Source: Bacteroidaceae bacterium (GTDB lineage: Bacteria > Bacteroidota > Bacteroidia > Bacteroidales > Bacteroidaceae). From it: a DNA stretch of 63,328 nt. This document shows, in pieces, positions 35,147-43,758 of this stretch. A program made the translations under genes and the position numbers. The first letter of the stretch is position 1, and each line of letters starts with the position of its first letter. The DNA is taken from assembly GCA_017445925.1 (NCBI GenBank), contig JAFSRW010000010.1, positions 1 through 63,328 of the forward strand, given 5' to 3'. The notes under the pieces are model-generated. The model ran no database searches, was not told the DNA's origin, and worked only from the letters and a program-made list of their open reading frames with translations.

Positions 35147-35257
35147 GACCCCCTCTAACTCCACCTCTATGGGGAGAACACTATAAAAGAAACTGACATC
35201 GACCCTGCAAAGCAGTTCCCTCCCCATAGAGGGGGGGAGGGTTAGGGAGAGGGTCTA
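35147..35257. repeat. paired palindromic element between DUF59 and lpxH
   Basis: Left copy with tail GACCCCCTC then a weaker palindrome; right copy with palindrome CTCCCC...GGGGGAGG and tail GAGAGGGTC. Spacer about 40 bp. Tails outward, as in the leu operon pairs. Confidence 0.88.
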
Positions 35258-35262
35258 TAATT

Positions 35263-36045
35263 ATGAAGAAGATTTATTTCATAAGCGATGCACATCTGGG
35301 TAGTAGGGCCATCCCCAACTCCAGAGAACAAGAGAAGCACCTGTGTCGTTTCCTCGACGAGATAAAGACGCAGGCCGAGAGCATTTATATTCTGGGCGAC
35401 CTGTTCGATTTCTGGTTCGAATACAAGAATGTGGTCCCCAAGGGCTACACACGTCTTTTGGGCAAGTTGTCAGAGCTTACAGATATGGGCGTTGCCGTTC
35501 ACCTCTTTACTGGAAATCACGATATCTGGTGCAAGGACTATTTCACTCAGGAGTGCGGCATTATCATGCACTATCAGCCTGAGACCATTCAGATAGAAGG
35601 CAAGACATTCTACTTGGCGCATGGTGATGGGCTGGGCGACGAAAGCAAGTCATTCCGCCTCCTTCGCGCCATCTTCCATAACAGACTTTGCCAATGGGCT
35701 TTCCGTTGGTTGCATCCCGACCTTGGTATGGCCTTTGGCTTGCAATGGGCCAAGCACAACCGTCTCAAACACTCCTCAACAGAGAATTTTCAGTGCAGCG
35801 ACCCTCCGTATATGGGTGAAGACAAAGAGCATCTTGTCCTCTTTGCCAAAAAGTATCTGAAGGCACACCCCGAGGTAGATTACTTCATCTTTGGGCACCG
35901 TCATATAGAACTCGACCTCATGCTCACCCGCCAGAACCGCCTCCTCATCTTAGGCGATTGGATAACCCAATTCACTTACGCCGAGTTCTCAGAATGTAAT
36001 ATCTCCTTAGAGAACTATCCCCCTTTAGCACTACTGATGGGGTAG
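35263..36045 (+). CDS. lpxH: UDP-2,3-diacylglucosamine diphosphatase
   Basis: 260 residues, calcineurin-like phosphoesterase. Metal motifs in order: SDAHLG, GDLFDFWFE, GNHDIW, LAHGDG, and FGHRHIE. Removes UMP from UDP-diacylglucosamine in lipid A synthesis at the inner membrane face. Its end overlaps the convergent DUF4251 gene by 15 bp. Confidence 0.9.
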   Translation: MKKIYFISDAHLGSRAIPNSREQEKHLCRFLDEIKTQAESIYILGDLFDFWFEYKNVVPKGYTRLLGKLSELTDMGVAVHLFTGNHDIWCKDYFTQECGIIMHYQPETIQIEGKTFYLAHGDGLGDESKSFRLLRAIFHNRLCQWAFRWLHPDLGMAFGLQWAKHNRLKHSSTENFQCSDPPYMGEDKEHLVLFAKKYLKAHPEVDYFIFGHRHIELDLMLTRQNRLLILGDWITQFTYAEFSECNISLENYPPLALLMG

Positions 36046-36522
36046 CACCAGTCCGCCATCAAAACTTATATGGTCACGATTTGCGGAAGTAACCCTGATA
36101 TCCGCTTTCCCTGTTTCAAAGAGTTCAATGATATACTTATAGCTGTCCTCGTCCGTTTTTGCATCAATCACATATAGCCAGCGGTCAGCCTTGGGATGAC
36201 TCTTCTGCATAGCTTGTACAGGAACTTCAAAGTTCAGCCCCTGCGACTGCGTTGTCAGAGTAGCCTTGTAAACTTGTCCCATGTAAGGCAGATAGCTGTT
36301 CAGCATATCGTCTCTCAATTCCAGAAAGAAGTCTGGGGTTACCGACTTTGATCCATACCTTTGGGTATTCATCCATGAAATCTCAAGGCGCATCCTATTT
36401 GTTTCCACAGCCTCAGCCACAGCCTTTCGCATCTGTTCGCGCCGTTCAGCTCTTTCCTGCTGAGTTGCGCAACTCACCAGCAAGAATGAGGTCATAATCA
36501 CATAAAAAAATACCTTTTTCAT
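36031..36522 (-). CDS. DUF4251 lipoprotein
   Basis: 163 residues: lipoprotein signal peptide (FLLVSC, lipid Cys18), a charged coiled-coil-like stretch (QQERAERREQMRKAVAEAVE), then the DUF4251 fold with LDMLNSYLPYMGQ-like DDMLNSYLPYMGQVY and DHISFDGGL. Function unknown. A TACCTTCG box at 36544-36551 (minus) is a one-base variant of the consensus. Confidence 0.85.
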   Translation of the reverse strand: MKKVFFYVIMTSFLLVSCATQQERAERREQMRKAVAEAVETNRMRLEISWMNTQRYGSKSVTPDFFLELRDDMLNSYLPYMGQVYKATLTTQSQGLNFEVPVQAMQKSHPKADRWLYVIDAKTDEDSYKYIIELFETGKADIRVTSANRDHISFDGGLVLPHQ

Positions 36523-36560
36523 ATCTTACTATATATTTTTCTGCGAAGGTACAAAGAAAT

Positions 36561-36588
36561 AATGAGCCCACCAAAAGGTTAGCTCATT
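36561..36588 (-). terminator. terminator after nucleoside hydrolase gene
   Basis: AATGAGC (36561-36567) pairs with GCTCATT (36582-36588); on the minus strand TTTCTTTGT follows. Confidence 0.65.
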
Positions 36589-36592
36589 ATGT

Positions 36593-37588
36593 TCAGTATT
36601 TTGCGGTTACCATCTTTACGAAATAAGCAAGAATGGATTTTGCTTGTTCTGGAGTGACAGATAGATAATAATGGTTGCCCGAAGCATCTTGTGTGTAGTG
36701 GGTGTAACCCTCGTTGGTTACTACCACACGCCCTGCTGGAGAGATGTTAAAGAACTGCTGTGGGTCTATAGCGTAAAGAACTGCCGTCAAATCCCATGTA
36801 GGGCGGTCTTCTATCTTTGGCAAATAAGCCTTGTATGAATCCACAATGGGATGGTGTGGGGCCCAAGTAAAATCGTTCTCTATACTGTGTGCCGGATAGC
36901 AAATCTGAAGACCCAACTCAAAAGGCGACATATATATGGGTGTGGGCCATTCTGCGAATACACGTTGGCAAGCTTTTACATCGTTCACTACATTATATTC
37001 TGCAAATTTGGGGTTCTGGATGTGTCCTGCCATCGTAACTAAGCGCTTCACTTTCTTTGCAATAAGTTCCTTTCCTGTTAAGAGTGAATATTCATCGGCC
37101 TCTGTATCTAACAGCAATGCAAGATTAGTGCTGAACCCCACAGAGACAATGGTTACAGATGCATCCTCTGCCTTTGCCAGCAACTTGCGGTAAAGCATCA
37201 CAGCAGGCAAGAGCTTACTGTAGTCCTTGATGCTATGTTTGTAAATAGGCTTACCTTTTTCGTCCTTTTTCTCACAGACTACCTGCGTGTAGTTGGCTCC
37301 GGCTACCATACTCTGTCCGGCTCTTGGGCTCAAACCTATGGGAATACGTTTTTGCTTGTACCAGGTGTTCAGCAGGTCGATGTACCTGGGTGGGAATTCT
37401 CCTTCCTTGTTCAGCATAACAGCCATAAGGTTTATGCGTCCTTGCCTGTTGTATTTGTAGAGCATATCTATAGCCAGAGCATCATCCACATCATTGCCCA
37501 TATCGGTCTCAAAGATGATGTTCATTCTCTCTGCCTGCACCCCAATAATGGTGCTTAGCAAAACTATCAACAAAAATAATCTTTTCAT
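36593..37588 (-). CDS. exported inosine-uridine-type nucleoside hydrolase
   Basis: 331 residues with a signal peptide (MKRLFLLIVLLSTIIGVQAE). The N-terminal calcium motif is FETDMGNDVDDALA. Further metal-site residue candidates in AGANYTQV and FELGLQ. The export signal suggests periplasmic scavenging of nucleosides. The canonical catalytic His region is less clear, so specificity is open. Confidence 0.85.
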   Translation of the reverse strand: MKRLFLLIVLLSTIIGVQAERMNIIFETDMGNDVDDALAIDMLYKYNRQGRINLMAVMLNKEGEFPPRYIDLLNTWYKQKRIPIGLSPRAGQSMVAGANYTQVVCEKKDEKGKPIYKHSIKDYSKLLPAVMLYRKLLAKAEDASVTIVSVGFSTNLALLLDTEADEYSLLTGKELIAKKVKRLVTMAGHIQNPKFAEYNVVNDVKACQRVFAEWPTPIYMSPFELGLQICYPAHSIENDFTWAPHHPIVDSYKAYLPKIEDRPTWDLTAVLYAIDPQQFFNISPAGRVVVTNEGYTHYTQDASGNHYYLSVTPEQAKSILAYFVKMVTAKY

Positions 37589-37631
37589 TTTCAGTTATTT
37601 CAACTATTATGATACCTGATTCTCAACCTTG

Positions 37632-37662
37632 CAAAATTACGATTATGTGAGGACAACACAAA
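37632..37662 (-). promoter_or_regulatory. nucleoside hydrolase promoter
   Basis: TTTG (37659-37662), 19 nt, TAATTTTG (37632-37639) on the minus strand; leader about 40 nt. Confidence 0.8.
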
Positions 37663-37703
37663 ATAAAACGGTATTTATTTTTATTGTCGAGCGTAAAACA
37701 AAT

Positions 37704-37732
37704 AAAGCGCAACCTTGATGGAGCTGCGCTTT
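37704..37732 (-). terminator. terminator after ackA
   Basis: AAAGCGCA (37704-37711) pairs with TGCGCTTT (37725-37732), followed on the minus strand by ATTTGTTTT. Confidence 0.75.
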
Positions 37733-37755
37733 ATAATTATTGAAAAGACTATCTG

Positions 37756-38946
37756 TTAGCAGAGAGCTTGGGTATCAAGGGCTATCATAAGCTCCTCATC
37801 CGTTGGGATGCAGCAGACGATAACCTTACTGTCATCGGCACTAAGGATGGCCTCTGTAGCACGGCAGGAGCGGTTCTTCTGGTCGTCCAACTTAACACCC
37901 ATGAACTCGAGACCCTTGGTAGCACCTTCGCGAACTTCCCACTGGTTCTCGCCTGCTCCACCTGTAAAGAGGATGATATCCACACCACCCATTGCTGCAG
38001 CATACTGACCAATGTACTTCTTGATGCGATAGGTGTACATTTCCTTAGCCAAACGAGCCTTATCGTTGCCATTGGCAATACCAGCCAGGATGTCGCGGAA
38101 GTCACTGCTACCTTCGCTAACGCCAGCCAGACCGCTCTGCTTGTTCAGCAGGTTGCTGATGCCCTTGGTATCGAGGTTGAGTTTATCCATCAGGAAAGTT
38201 ACGGCACCGGCATCGATATCACCACTACGGGTTCCCATGATAAGTCCTTCCAACGGAGTAAGACCCATTGAAGTATCTACACACTTACCATCCTTTACGG
38301 CTGCTATGCTGGCTCCGTTTCCGATGTGGCAAGTGATAATCTTCTTGCCCTCGGGCTTAACGCCAAGGAACTCGCAAACACGCTGTGAAACGTATCTGTG
38401 GCTGGTTCCGTGGAAGCCATAACGACGAACGCCATACTCCTTATACAGATGATAAGGAAGAGCATACATGTATGCATAATCGGGCATTGTCTGATGGAAA
38501 GCAGTATCGAACACGCCTACCTGGGGAATGTTGGGAAGCAAAGCCGAAACGGCATTCACGCCCTTGATGTTGGCAGGGTTATGCAAAGGAGCCAAGTCGT
38601 TACATGCTGCAAAGGCCTCCATTACTTCTGGAGTCAGGCGAACGCTCTTGTTGAACTTCTCGCCTCCGTGTACCATACGATGGCCAACGGCATCCAACTC
38701 CTCAAGGTTCTTCAGCACAGCGTAATCGCCTGTTGTCAGTACCTCGAATATCCACTGCACGCCAGCAGTATGTTCTGCTATGGGGCGCTCCATCTTGTGC
38801 TTCTCGCCATTGAGTTTAACGGTGATGAAGCTGTCGGGCAAACCTATCTTTTCTATACCTCCACTTGTGATGACACTCTTGTCATCCATGTTGTACAATG
38901 CGTACTTAATGGAACTGCTCCCGCAGTTCAAGACTAATATTTTCAT
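37756..38946 (-). CDS. ackA: acetate kinase
   Basis: 396 residues, normal length. Motifs LVLNCGSSSIKYAL, FDTAFHQTMP (catalytic Asp), GFHGTSHRYV and FTGGAGENQ. Converts acetyl phosphate and ADP to acetate and ATP. Downstream of pta, but separated from it by the inserted four-helix-bundle gene. Confidence 0.97.
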   Translation of the reverse strand: MKILVLNCGSSSIKYALYNMDDKSVITSGGIEKIGLPDSFITVKLNGEKHKMERPIAEHTAGVQWIFEVLTTGDYAVLKNLEELDAVGHRMVHGGEKFNKSVRLTPEVMEAFAACNDLAPLHNPANIKGVNAVSALLPNIPQVGVFDTAFHQTMPDYAYMYALPYHLYKEYGVRRYGFHGTSHRYVSQRVCEFLGVKPEGKKIITCHIGNGASIAAVKDGKCVDTSMGLTPLEGLIMGTRSGDIDAGAVTFLMDKLNLDTKGISNLLNKQSGLAGVSEGSSDFRDILAGIANGNDKARLAKEMYTYRIKKYIGQYAAAMGGVDIILFTGGAGENQWEVREGATKGLEFMGVKLDDQKNRSCRATEAILSADDSKVIVCCIPTDEELMIALDTQALC

Positions 38947-38954
38947 GTTTTCTC

Positions 38955-39472
38955 AGTGAAGAGTGAAGAGTGAAGAGTGAAGAATCATAGTTACATTTTC
39001 CACCTTCATCATTCACTCCATATTTTTATGAATTAATAACTATTTGTGCATTTCTTTTTGAGGTTTTAAGGGAGGAAACAAGAATGGAGAGTATCTCATT
39101 ACAATCATTGTCCATGCTTTTATATTGTTCTATGGTAATTGCGTTACCTTCAAGCAGATTTTTAAGCCATTTTCTCGTCTCGTTAGCTTCTTTTGCAGCT
39201 ATGTGCAGTTTAGTAATAAAATCAGCTCGGCTCTGCGCATATTGAGCCTCACCAATGTTGGCTGCTATGGAAGTTCCCGAACGCAGGATTTGATTATAAA
39301 GAGGAGAGAGAACTCTGTCCGAATTATCGTTCAAATAGCGAATCATTTTTACAATACGTCCGGAAAAGGCTTCACTTTTCAACATTAAGACAGACTTACT
39401 ATTCTCGTACATAAAAGACTTTATGGTAACTTTTATTCTTCACTCTTCACTCTTAGTTCTTCACTCTTTACT
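38955..39472. mobile_element. candidate single-gene element: four-helix-bundle gene between inverted heptamer arrays
   Basis: Left array: AGTGAAG four times in register at 38955-38982. Right array: CTTCACT, CTTCACT, CTTAGTT, CTTCACT, CTTTACT at 39438-39472, the inverse of the left one, overlapping the pta stop. They bracket one gene between pta and ackA, which are normally adjacent. Mobility is inferred; no transposase is present. Confidence 0.5.
39026..39412 (-). CDS. four-helix-bundle protein (23S intervening-sequence family)
   Basis: 128 residues. Family signature RSGTSIAANIGEAQYAQSRADFITKLHIAAKEANETRKWLKNLLE is split over about 45-88 and predicted all helical. Relatives are encoded in 23S rRNA intervening sequences, as Avd accessory proteins of diversity-generating retroelements, or as solitary genes like this one. 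Positively charged surfaces in the family suggest nucleic-acid binding; the biochemical role of solitary copies is not established. No rRNA or reverse transcriptase is nearby. Confidence 0.87.
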   Translation of the reverse strand: MYENSKSVLMLKSEAFSGRIVKMIRYLNDNSDRVLSPLYNQILRSGTSIAANIGEAQYAQSRADFITKLHIAAKEANETRKWLKNLLEGNAITIEQYKSMDNDCNEILSILVSSLKTSKRNAQIVINS

Positions 39473-40478
39473 TAGCATCCATCGCTTGGCATGCGGTGAT
39501 GGCAACCATCTTGTAGATGTCATCTACAGAGCAACCACGAGAGAGGTCGTTCACAGGATGAGCAATACCTTGCAGGATGGGGCCAAGGGCATCGGCACCA
39601 GCCAGACGCTGTATCAGCTTATAGCCAATGTTGCCAACCTCCAGGCTGGGAGCAACCAACACGTTGGCATGACCGGCAATCTCTGAACCAGGAGCCTTCT
39701 TCTCTCCTACTGAGGGAACCAGAGCGGCATCAGCCTGCAACTCGCCATCCAACTTCAGGGTAGGCTCCATCTTGTGAGCAATCTTTGTTGCCTCGATAAC
39801 CTTATCTACTACCTCGTGCTTAGCGCTTCCCTTGGTGCTGAAGCTCAGCATAGCCACACGTGGGTCAGCAAAACCAGCCACGCTGCGTGCTGTATGAGCT
39901 GTACAGATGGCAATCTGAGCCAACTGCGAAGCATCGGGAACAGGTGTTACGGCTACATCGCCAAGGACTACCACACCATCCTCGCCATACTGAGGCTTAT
40001 CGGTAATGAGCAGCATAGCACCACTTACGCAGGTAATGCCAGGAGCGCACTTGATAATCTGCAGAGCAGGACGCAGAGTGTCGCCCGTTGTAGAGAGGGC
40101 ACCGCTAATCTGACCGTCGGCATGTCCACTCTTAATGATAAGGCAGCCAAAGTACAGAGGATCATTCAGCACCTTGTCGCGAGCTTCCTCCTTGGTCATG
40201 CCCTTGCTCTTGCGCAGGTTATAGAGGAGTTCTACGTACTCTTCTGTTACATCACTTGTTGCCGGATCGATGATAATGGCCTTGTCAAGATGGGTAAGTC
40301 CCAACTTCTTACCCAAGGCAAAAATATCATCGGGATTGCCAATCAGGATAATCTCTGCCAGATCATCGGCCAGAGCTTTATCTGCGGCTGTCAATGTTCG
40401 CTCCTCCAGGCTCTCAGGCAGCACAATGCGCTGCTTGTTGCTCTTGGCACGGGCGATGATTTTTTCCATTAATGTCAT
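39468..40478 (-). CDS. pta: phosphate acetyltransferase
   Basis: 336 residues: the short catalytic-domain-only form. LPESLEERTLTAADKAL, DPATSD, GHADGQISGALSTTGDTLRPALQ and RGCSVDDIYKMVAITACQ are typical. Converts acetyl-CoA to acetyl phosphate, which AckA uses. The stop codon is inside a heptamer array. Confidence 0.96.
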   Translation of the reverse strand: MTLMEKIIARAKSNKQRIVLPESLEERTLTAADKALADDLAEIILIGNPDDIFALGKKLGLTHLDKAIIIDPATSDVTEEYVELLYNLRKSKGMTKEEARDKVLNDPLYFGCLIIKSGHADGQISGALSTTGDTLRPALQIIKCAPGITCVSGAMLLITDKPQYGEDGVVVLGDVAVTPVPDASQLAQIAICTAHTARSVAGFADPRVAMLSFSTKGSAKHEVVDKVIEATKIAHKMEPTLKLDGELQADAALVPSVGEKKAPGSEIAGHANVLVAPSLEVGNIGYKLIQRLAGADALGPILQGIAHPVNDLSRGCSVDDIYKMVAITACQAMDAK

Positions 40479-40496
40479 AATACTATCTGTTATAAA

Positions 40497-40726
40497 ATTT
40501 CAAAATTCAAAATATTCTAATTTATAGTTAGAAGGAGTTAAAGGAGTTAGAAGAAGTTATCGCTTCGCTCGTCCATTCGGACAGAAGGCTGCGATTAAGC
40601 GAGAGCAATGATAAGCTTGCTTAAGCATTGCCGAGCGGTAGCAGGCTCGACCGTTAGGTCAAGTTAAAGACGATAGTTCTGCACATGTTTCTGTAACTCT
40701 CATTTTTCATTCTTCACTCTTCACTC
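40497..40726. other. structured, gene-free spacer with heptamer and GTTA repeats
   Basis: No ORF. TTCAAAA repeats at 40499-40512, GTTAGAAGGA/GTTAAAGGA blocks at 40528-40560, a folding core with GTCC-attc-GGAC near 40572 and GCAATG...CATTGC near 40603-40633, then five heptamers (TTCATTC, TTCACTC type) at 40692-40726 that end against the cdaA stop codon. May be a decayed element or a structured RNA. Confidence 0.6.
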
Positions 40727-41506
40727 TTAAAACTTTCCTCTCATCAGCAGTTTCTCCAATTCCTCTGCAGAGATATGAGCTTTCAGCACATCGTTATAGG
40801 CAGCGCTTATGCTACCCGTCTCTTCGCTTACCACGATGGCCAGCGCGTCTGTCTCCTGACTGATACCCTTGGCAGCACGGTGACGAAGACCAAACTCCTT
40901 GGGAATATCCAAGTCGTGACTGATGGGCAGGATGCACGCAGCAGCGGTTATCTTATTGTTGGAGATTATCATGGCACCATCATGCAAGGGACTGTTCTTA
41001 AAGAAGATGTTCTCAATCAGGCGCTGACTTATCTTGGCATTTATCAACTCGCCAGTACGTACAAAATCGTTCAGGGGAAGATTGTTCTGCAACACAATCA
41101 AGCCCCCTACCCTTTGCTTGCTCATATTCAGGCAAGCCATAACGATGGGGAAGATGGTCTCCCTCTCATGTACGAACTCCGAGAAATCCTTTTTCTTGTC
41201 GGGCTTGAAGAAATTGATGAATCTGTGCACACGCTGACGCGCTCCCATCCGATAGAAGAAATGCCTGATTTCCTCCTGAAACAGGACAATGATGGCTATG
41301 GCACCCACACTTACCAACTGGTCAAGGATGCCGCCTACCAACTTCATCTCCAATACCTTGCTGACAATAATCCAGAAACTAATAAAGAACAACACGCCGT
41401 AGAAGATATTTACAGAGCGCGACTGCTTCATGAGCTTATAGCAATAGTAAAGGCCTATTGCCACAAGCAGAATATCAATAAAGTCCTTTACACCAAATTC
41501 TAACAT
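40727..41506 (-). CDS. cdaA: diadenylate cyclase CdaA
   Basis: 259 residues. Three membrane helices in the first about 85 residues, a short coiled coil, then the DAC domain with LHDGAMIISN (DGA motif) and GLRHRAAKGISQ (RHR motif). Makes c-di-AMP from two ATP. The start overlaps folP by 7 bp, so the pair is translationally coupled. Confidence 0.94.
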   Translation of the reverse strand: MLEFGVKDFIDILLVAIGLYYCYKLMKQSRSVNIFYGVLFFISFWIIVSKVLEMKLVGGILDQLVSVGAIAIIVLFQEEIRHFFYRMGARQRVHRFINFFKPDKKKDFSEFVHERETIFPIVMACLNMSKQRVGGLIVLQNNLPLNDFVRTGELINAKISQRLIENIFFKNSPLHDGAMIISNNKITAAACILPISHDLDIPKEFGLRHRAAKGISQETDALAIVVSEETGSISAAYNDVLKAHISAEELEKLLMRGKF

Positions 41507-42348
41507 GCCAACATCTTTTTTACTATCTGCACCACCTCAGCAGCTTCCTTCACATCATGCACCCTGAGGATGCTTGCACCCTTGAGCAATGCCAAAGTAT
41601 TCAGTACCGATGTACCGTTGAGAGCACCTTCTGGAGTGCCACCCAACAACCTATATATCATAGACTTCCTACTTACTCCTACCAGCATGGGCAAACCCAG
41701 CACCTGCAAATCCTGCATACGGTTCATCAGCTCGTAGTTATGCTCTAACGTCTTGGCAAATCCAAAGCCAGGATCCAGAATGACGTCCTTAACGCCCAAC
41801 TCATGAAGTTGTTGCACCTTACTTCCGAAATACTGCAACATCTCCGTCAGCAAATCATCGTAATGGGGTTCTACCTGCATGGTCTGCGGATTCCCCTTCA
41901 TGTGCATCAGGATGTAAGGAACACCCAAAGCGGCCACCGTCTGAAACATCTGAGGGTCCAGTTCGCCTCCGCTGATATCATTGATAATCTGAACGCCGTA
42001 TTCCTCCACACACATCTTAGCAACATCGGCCCTGAACGTATCCACGCTTACTACAGCTTCCGGAGCTTCGCTGCGCAGAATCTGCAAGGCGCCACGCAAG
42101 CGGTTCATCTCCTCCGAGGCGAAAATATTATCTGCTCCAGGTCGGCTGCTATAGGCACCAATGTCTATTATGGAGCCGCCTTCCGATATGATAGCATTCA
42201 CGCGTTCCCTAACCTCAGCCTCAGAATTCTTCCTACTGGCCGAGTAGAAAGAATCAGGCGTGACATTAAGGATACCCATGACCTGAGGTTCGCTCAAATC
42301 CATAAGTTTTCCTCCCACATTTATCGTATAGGGCAGCAGACCTTTCAT
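41500..42348 (-). CDS. folP: dihydropteroate synthase
   Basis: 282 residues from ATG 42346-42348 (MKGLLPY); a TTG 8 codons earlier lies in the promoter box. TIM-barrel motifs GILNVTPDSFY, DIGAYSSRPGA, VDTFRADVA and DPGFGFAKT (pterin and sulfa site). Joins pterin and p-aminobenzoate. Confidence 0.95.
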   Translation of the reverse strand: MKGLLPYTINVGGKLMDLSEPQVMGILNVTPDSFYSASRKNSEAEVRERVNAIISEGGSIIDIGAYSSRPGADNIFASEEMNRLRGALQILRSEAPEAVVSVDTFRADVAKMCVEEYGVQIINDISGGELDPQMFQTVAALGVPYILMHMKGNPQTMQVEPHYDDLLTEMLQYFGSKVQQLHELGVKDVILDPGFGFAKTLEHNYELMNRMQDLQVLGLPMLVGVSRKSMIYRLLGGTPEGALNGTSVLNTLALLKGASILRVHDVKEAAEVVQIVKKMLAC

Positions 42349-42369
42349 ATATTTCTTGGTAATTTGGCA

Positions 42370-42377
42370 CAAAGTTA
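42370..42377 (-). promoter_or_regulatory. -7 box TAACTTTG of folP-cdaA
   Basis: Minus-strand box 21 nt before the folP ATG; divergent from the murF box at 42409-42416. Confidence 0.65.
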
Positions 42378-42408
42378 TACATTATTTATAAATTATCAGA
42401 AAAATGAG

Positions 42409-42416
42409 TTAACTTT
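42409..42416 (+). promoter_or_regulatory. -7 box TAACTTTG of murF
   Basis: TTTA at 42385-42388 with 20 nt spacing is a weak -33. The leader to the murF ATG is about 28 nt. Confidence 0.65.
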
Positions 42417-42445
42417 GTGGCATAAAATGAAAAAAAACAAATATT

Positions 42446-43750
42446 ATGAAGACAGAACAATTGTATGAAATCTTCTTACAGCATCCCATTATAACAACAG
42501 ACAGCCGGGACTGCCCTGCGGGTTCTATATTTTTTGCTCTGAGAGGAGCATCGTTCAACGGCAACCAGTATGCTGCTTCTGCCCTGGAAAAGGGATGCAC
42601 CTACGCGGTAGTTGAAAAAGAATTTGCACCTGAAGGCGATGAAAGATTTATTGCTGTGGAGAATCCAGAGAAAATGCTTCAGGACCTTGCTGCCTATCAC
42701 CGTGAGCAACTTAACATTCCTGTGCTGCAGATAACTGGCACTAACGGTAAGACAACTACCAAGGAACTGATCGCTTGCGTACTACAAGAGGCTCATAACG
42801 TCCTCTTTACAGAAGGCAACCTGAACAACCATCTGGGGGTTCCACGTACCTTGCTCCGTATTACCAAAGAGCATGATATTGCTATTATTGAGACTGGGGC
42901 AAACCATCCTGGCGAGATAGCTTTCCTTTGCAACATGGTGAAAGCCAACTACGGACTGATTACCAATGTAGGACGAGCCCATCTGGAGGGATTCGGTTCC
43001 TTCCAAGGGGTTAAGAATACCAAGGGAGAACTGTACGACGACCTGCAACAACGCCATGCAACTATCTTTCTGAACGCCCTGGACGAAGACCTGCTGAAAA
43101 TGGCAGAAGAACGCGGGTTCCGCCTTTATGATAACGCCATTCCGTATGTAGAAGGACGCATTGAGGACATAAATCCCTTTGTAAGGATGCAATGGAGAAA
43201 AGACGGCAATGAACCTTGGCACACTATTCAGACACACCTGATTGGCGGCTATAATATATCCAACCTGCGTGCTGCCGTCACAGTTGGTTTACGCTTTGGT
43301 ATAACCCCTGAGCAAATACGTCACGCCATAGAGAACTATGTTCCCAGCAATAGCCGAAGTGAATACCGCAAGACAGAAAAGAACAGTCTGATAGTAGATG
43401 CCTATAATGCCAACCCCAGCAGCATGATTGCTGCGCTCACCAACTTCCAGTTTATCGATTCGAAACACAAGATGGTTATTCTGGGCGACATGCGCGAACT
43501 GGGAGCCGACAGCGAAATGGAACACCGCAAAGTTATGGATGTTTTGGCAGGAATGCCACTGGAGGATGTTTGGTTGGTAGGAGAGAATTTTGCATCACTC
43601 AACTATCCGAACAAACGTATCAACCCCAAGTATTTTAAGGATGTGGAAGCCGTAAAGGAGGAAATCACCCATCATCCCCTGACAGGCAAAACCATTCTGA
43701 TTAAAGGCAGCAACGGAACCAAGCTGTTCCAATTGCCCGAATATCTGTAA
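42446..43750 (+). CDS. murF: UDP-MurNAc-tripeptide D-Ala-D-Ala ligase
   Basis: 434 residues. P-loop TGTNGKTTTKEL at about 94-105, ETGANHPGEI, GRAHLEGFGS, and DAYNANPSSM in the C-domain. Adds D-Ala-D-Ala to the cell-wall precursor in the cytoplasm. Stands alone; the convergent MscS gene begins 8 bp after its stop. Confidence 0.95.
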   Translation: MKTEQLYEIFLQHPIITTDSRDCPAGSIFFALRGASFNGNQYAASALEKGCTYAVVEKEFAPEGDERFIAVENPEKMLQDLAAYHREQLNIPVLQITGTNGKTTTKELIACVLQEAHNVLFTEGNLNNHLGVPRTLLRITKEHDIAIIETGANHPGEIAFLCNMVKANYGLITNVGRAHLEGFGSFQGVKNTKGELYDDLQQRHATIFLNALDEDLLKMAEERGFRLYDNAIPYVEGRIEDINPFVRMQWRKDGNEPWHTIQTHLIGGYNISNLRAAVTVGLRFGITPEQIRHAIENYVPSNSRSEYRKTEKNSLIVDAYNANPSSMIAALTNFQFIDSKHKMVILGDMRELGADSEMEHRKVMDVLAGMPLEDVWLVGENFASLNYPNKRINPKYFKDVEAVKEEITHHPLTGKTILIKGSNGTKLFQLPEYL

Positions 43751-43758
43751 GGATAGGC

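Noticed and set aside
24597-35257. Palindromic copies as simple rho-independent terminators
   Set aside because: Many lie inside operons or coding sequence, lack a T-run after the stem and share a conserved directional tail.
39026-39412. Avd of a diversity-generating retroelement
   Set aside because: No reverse transcriptase, template or variable repeat in the window.
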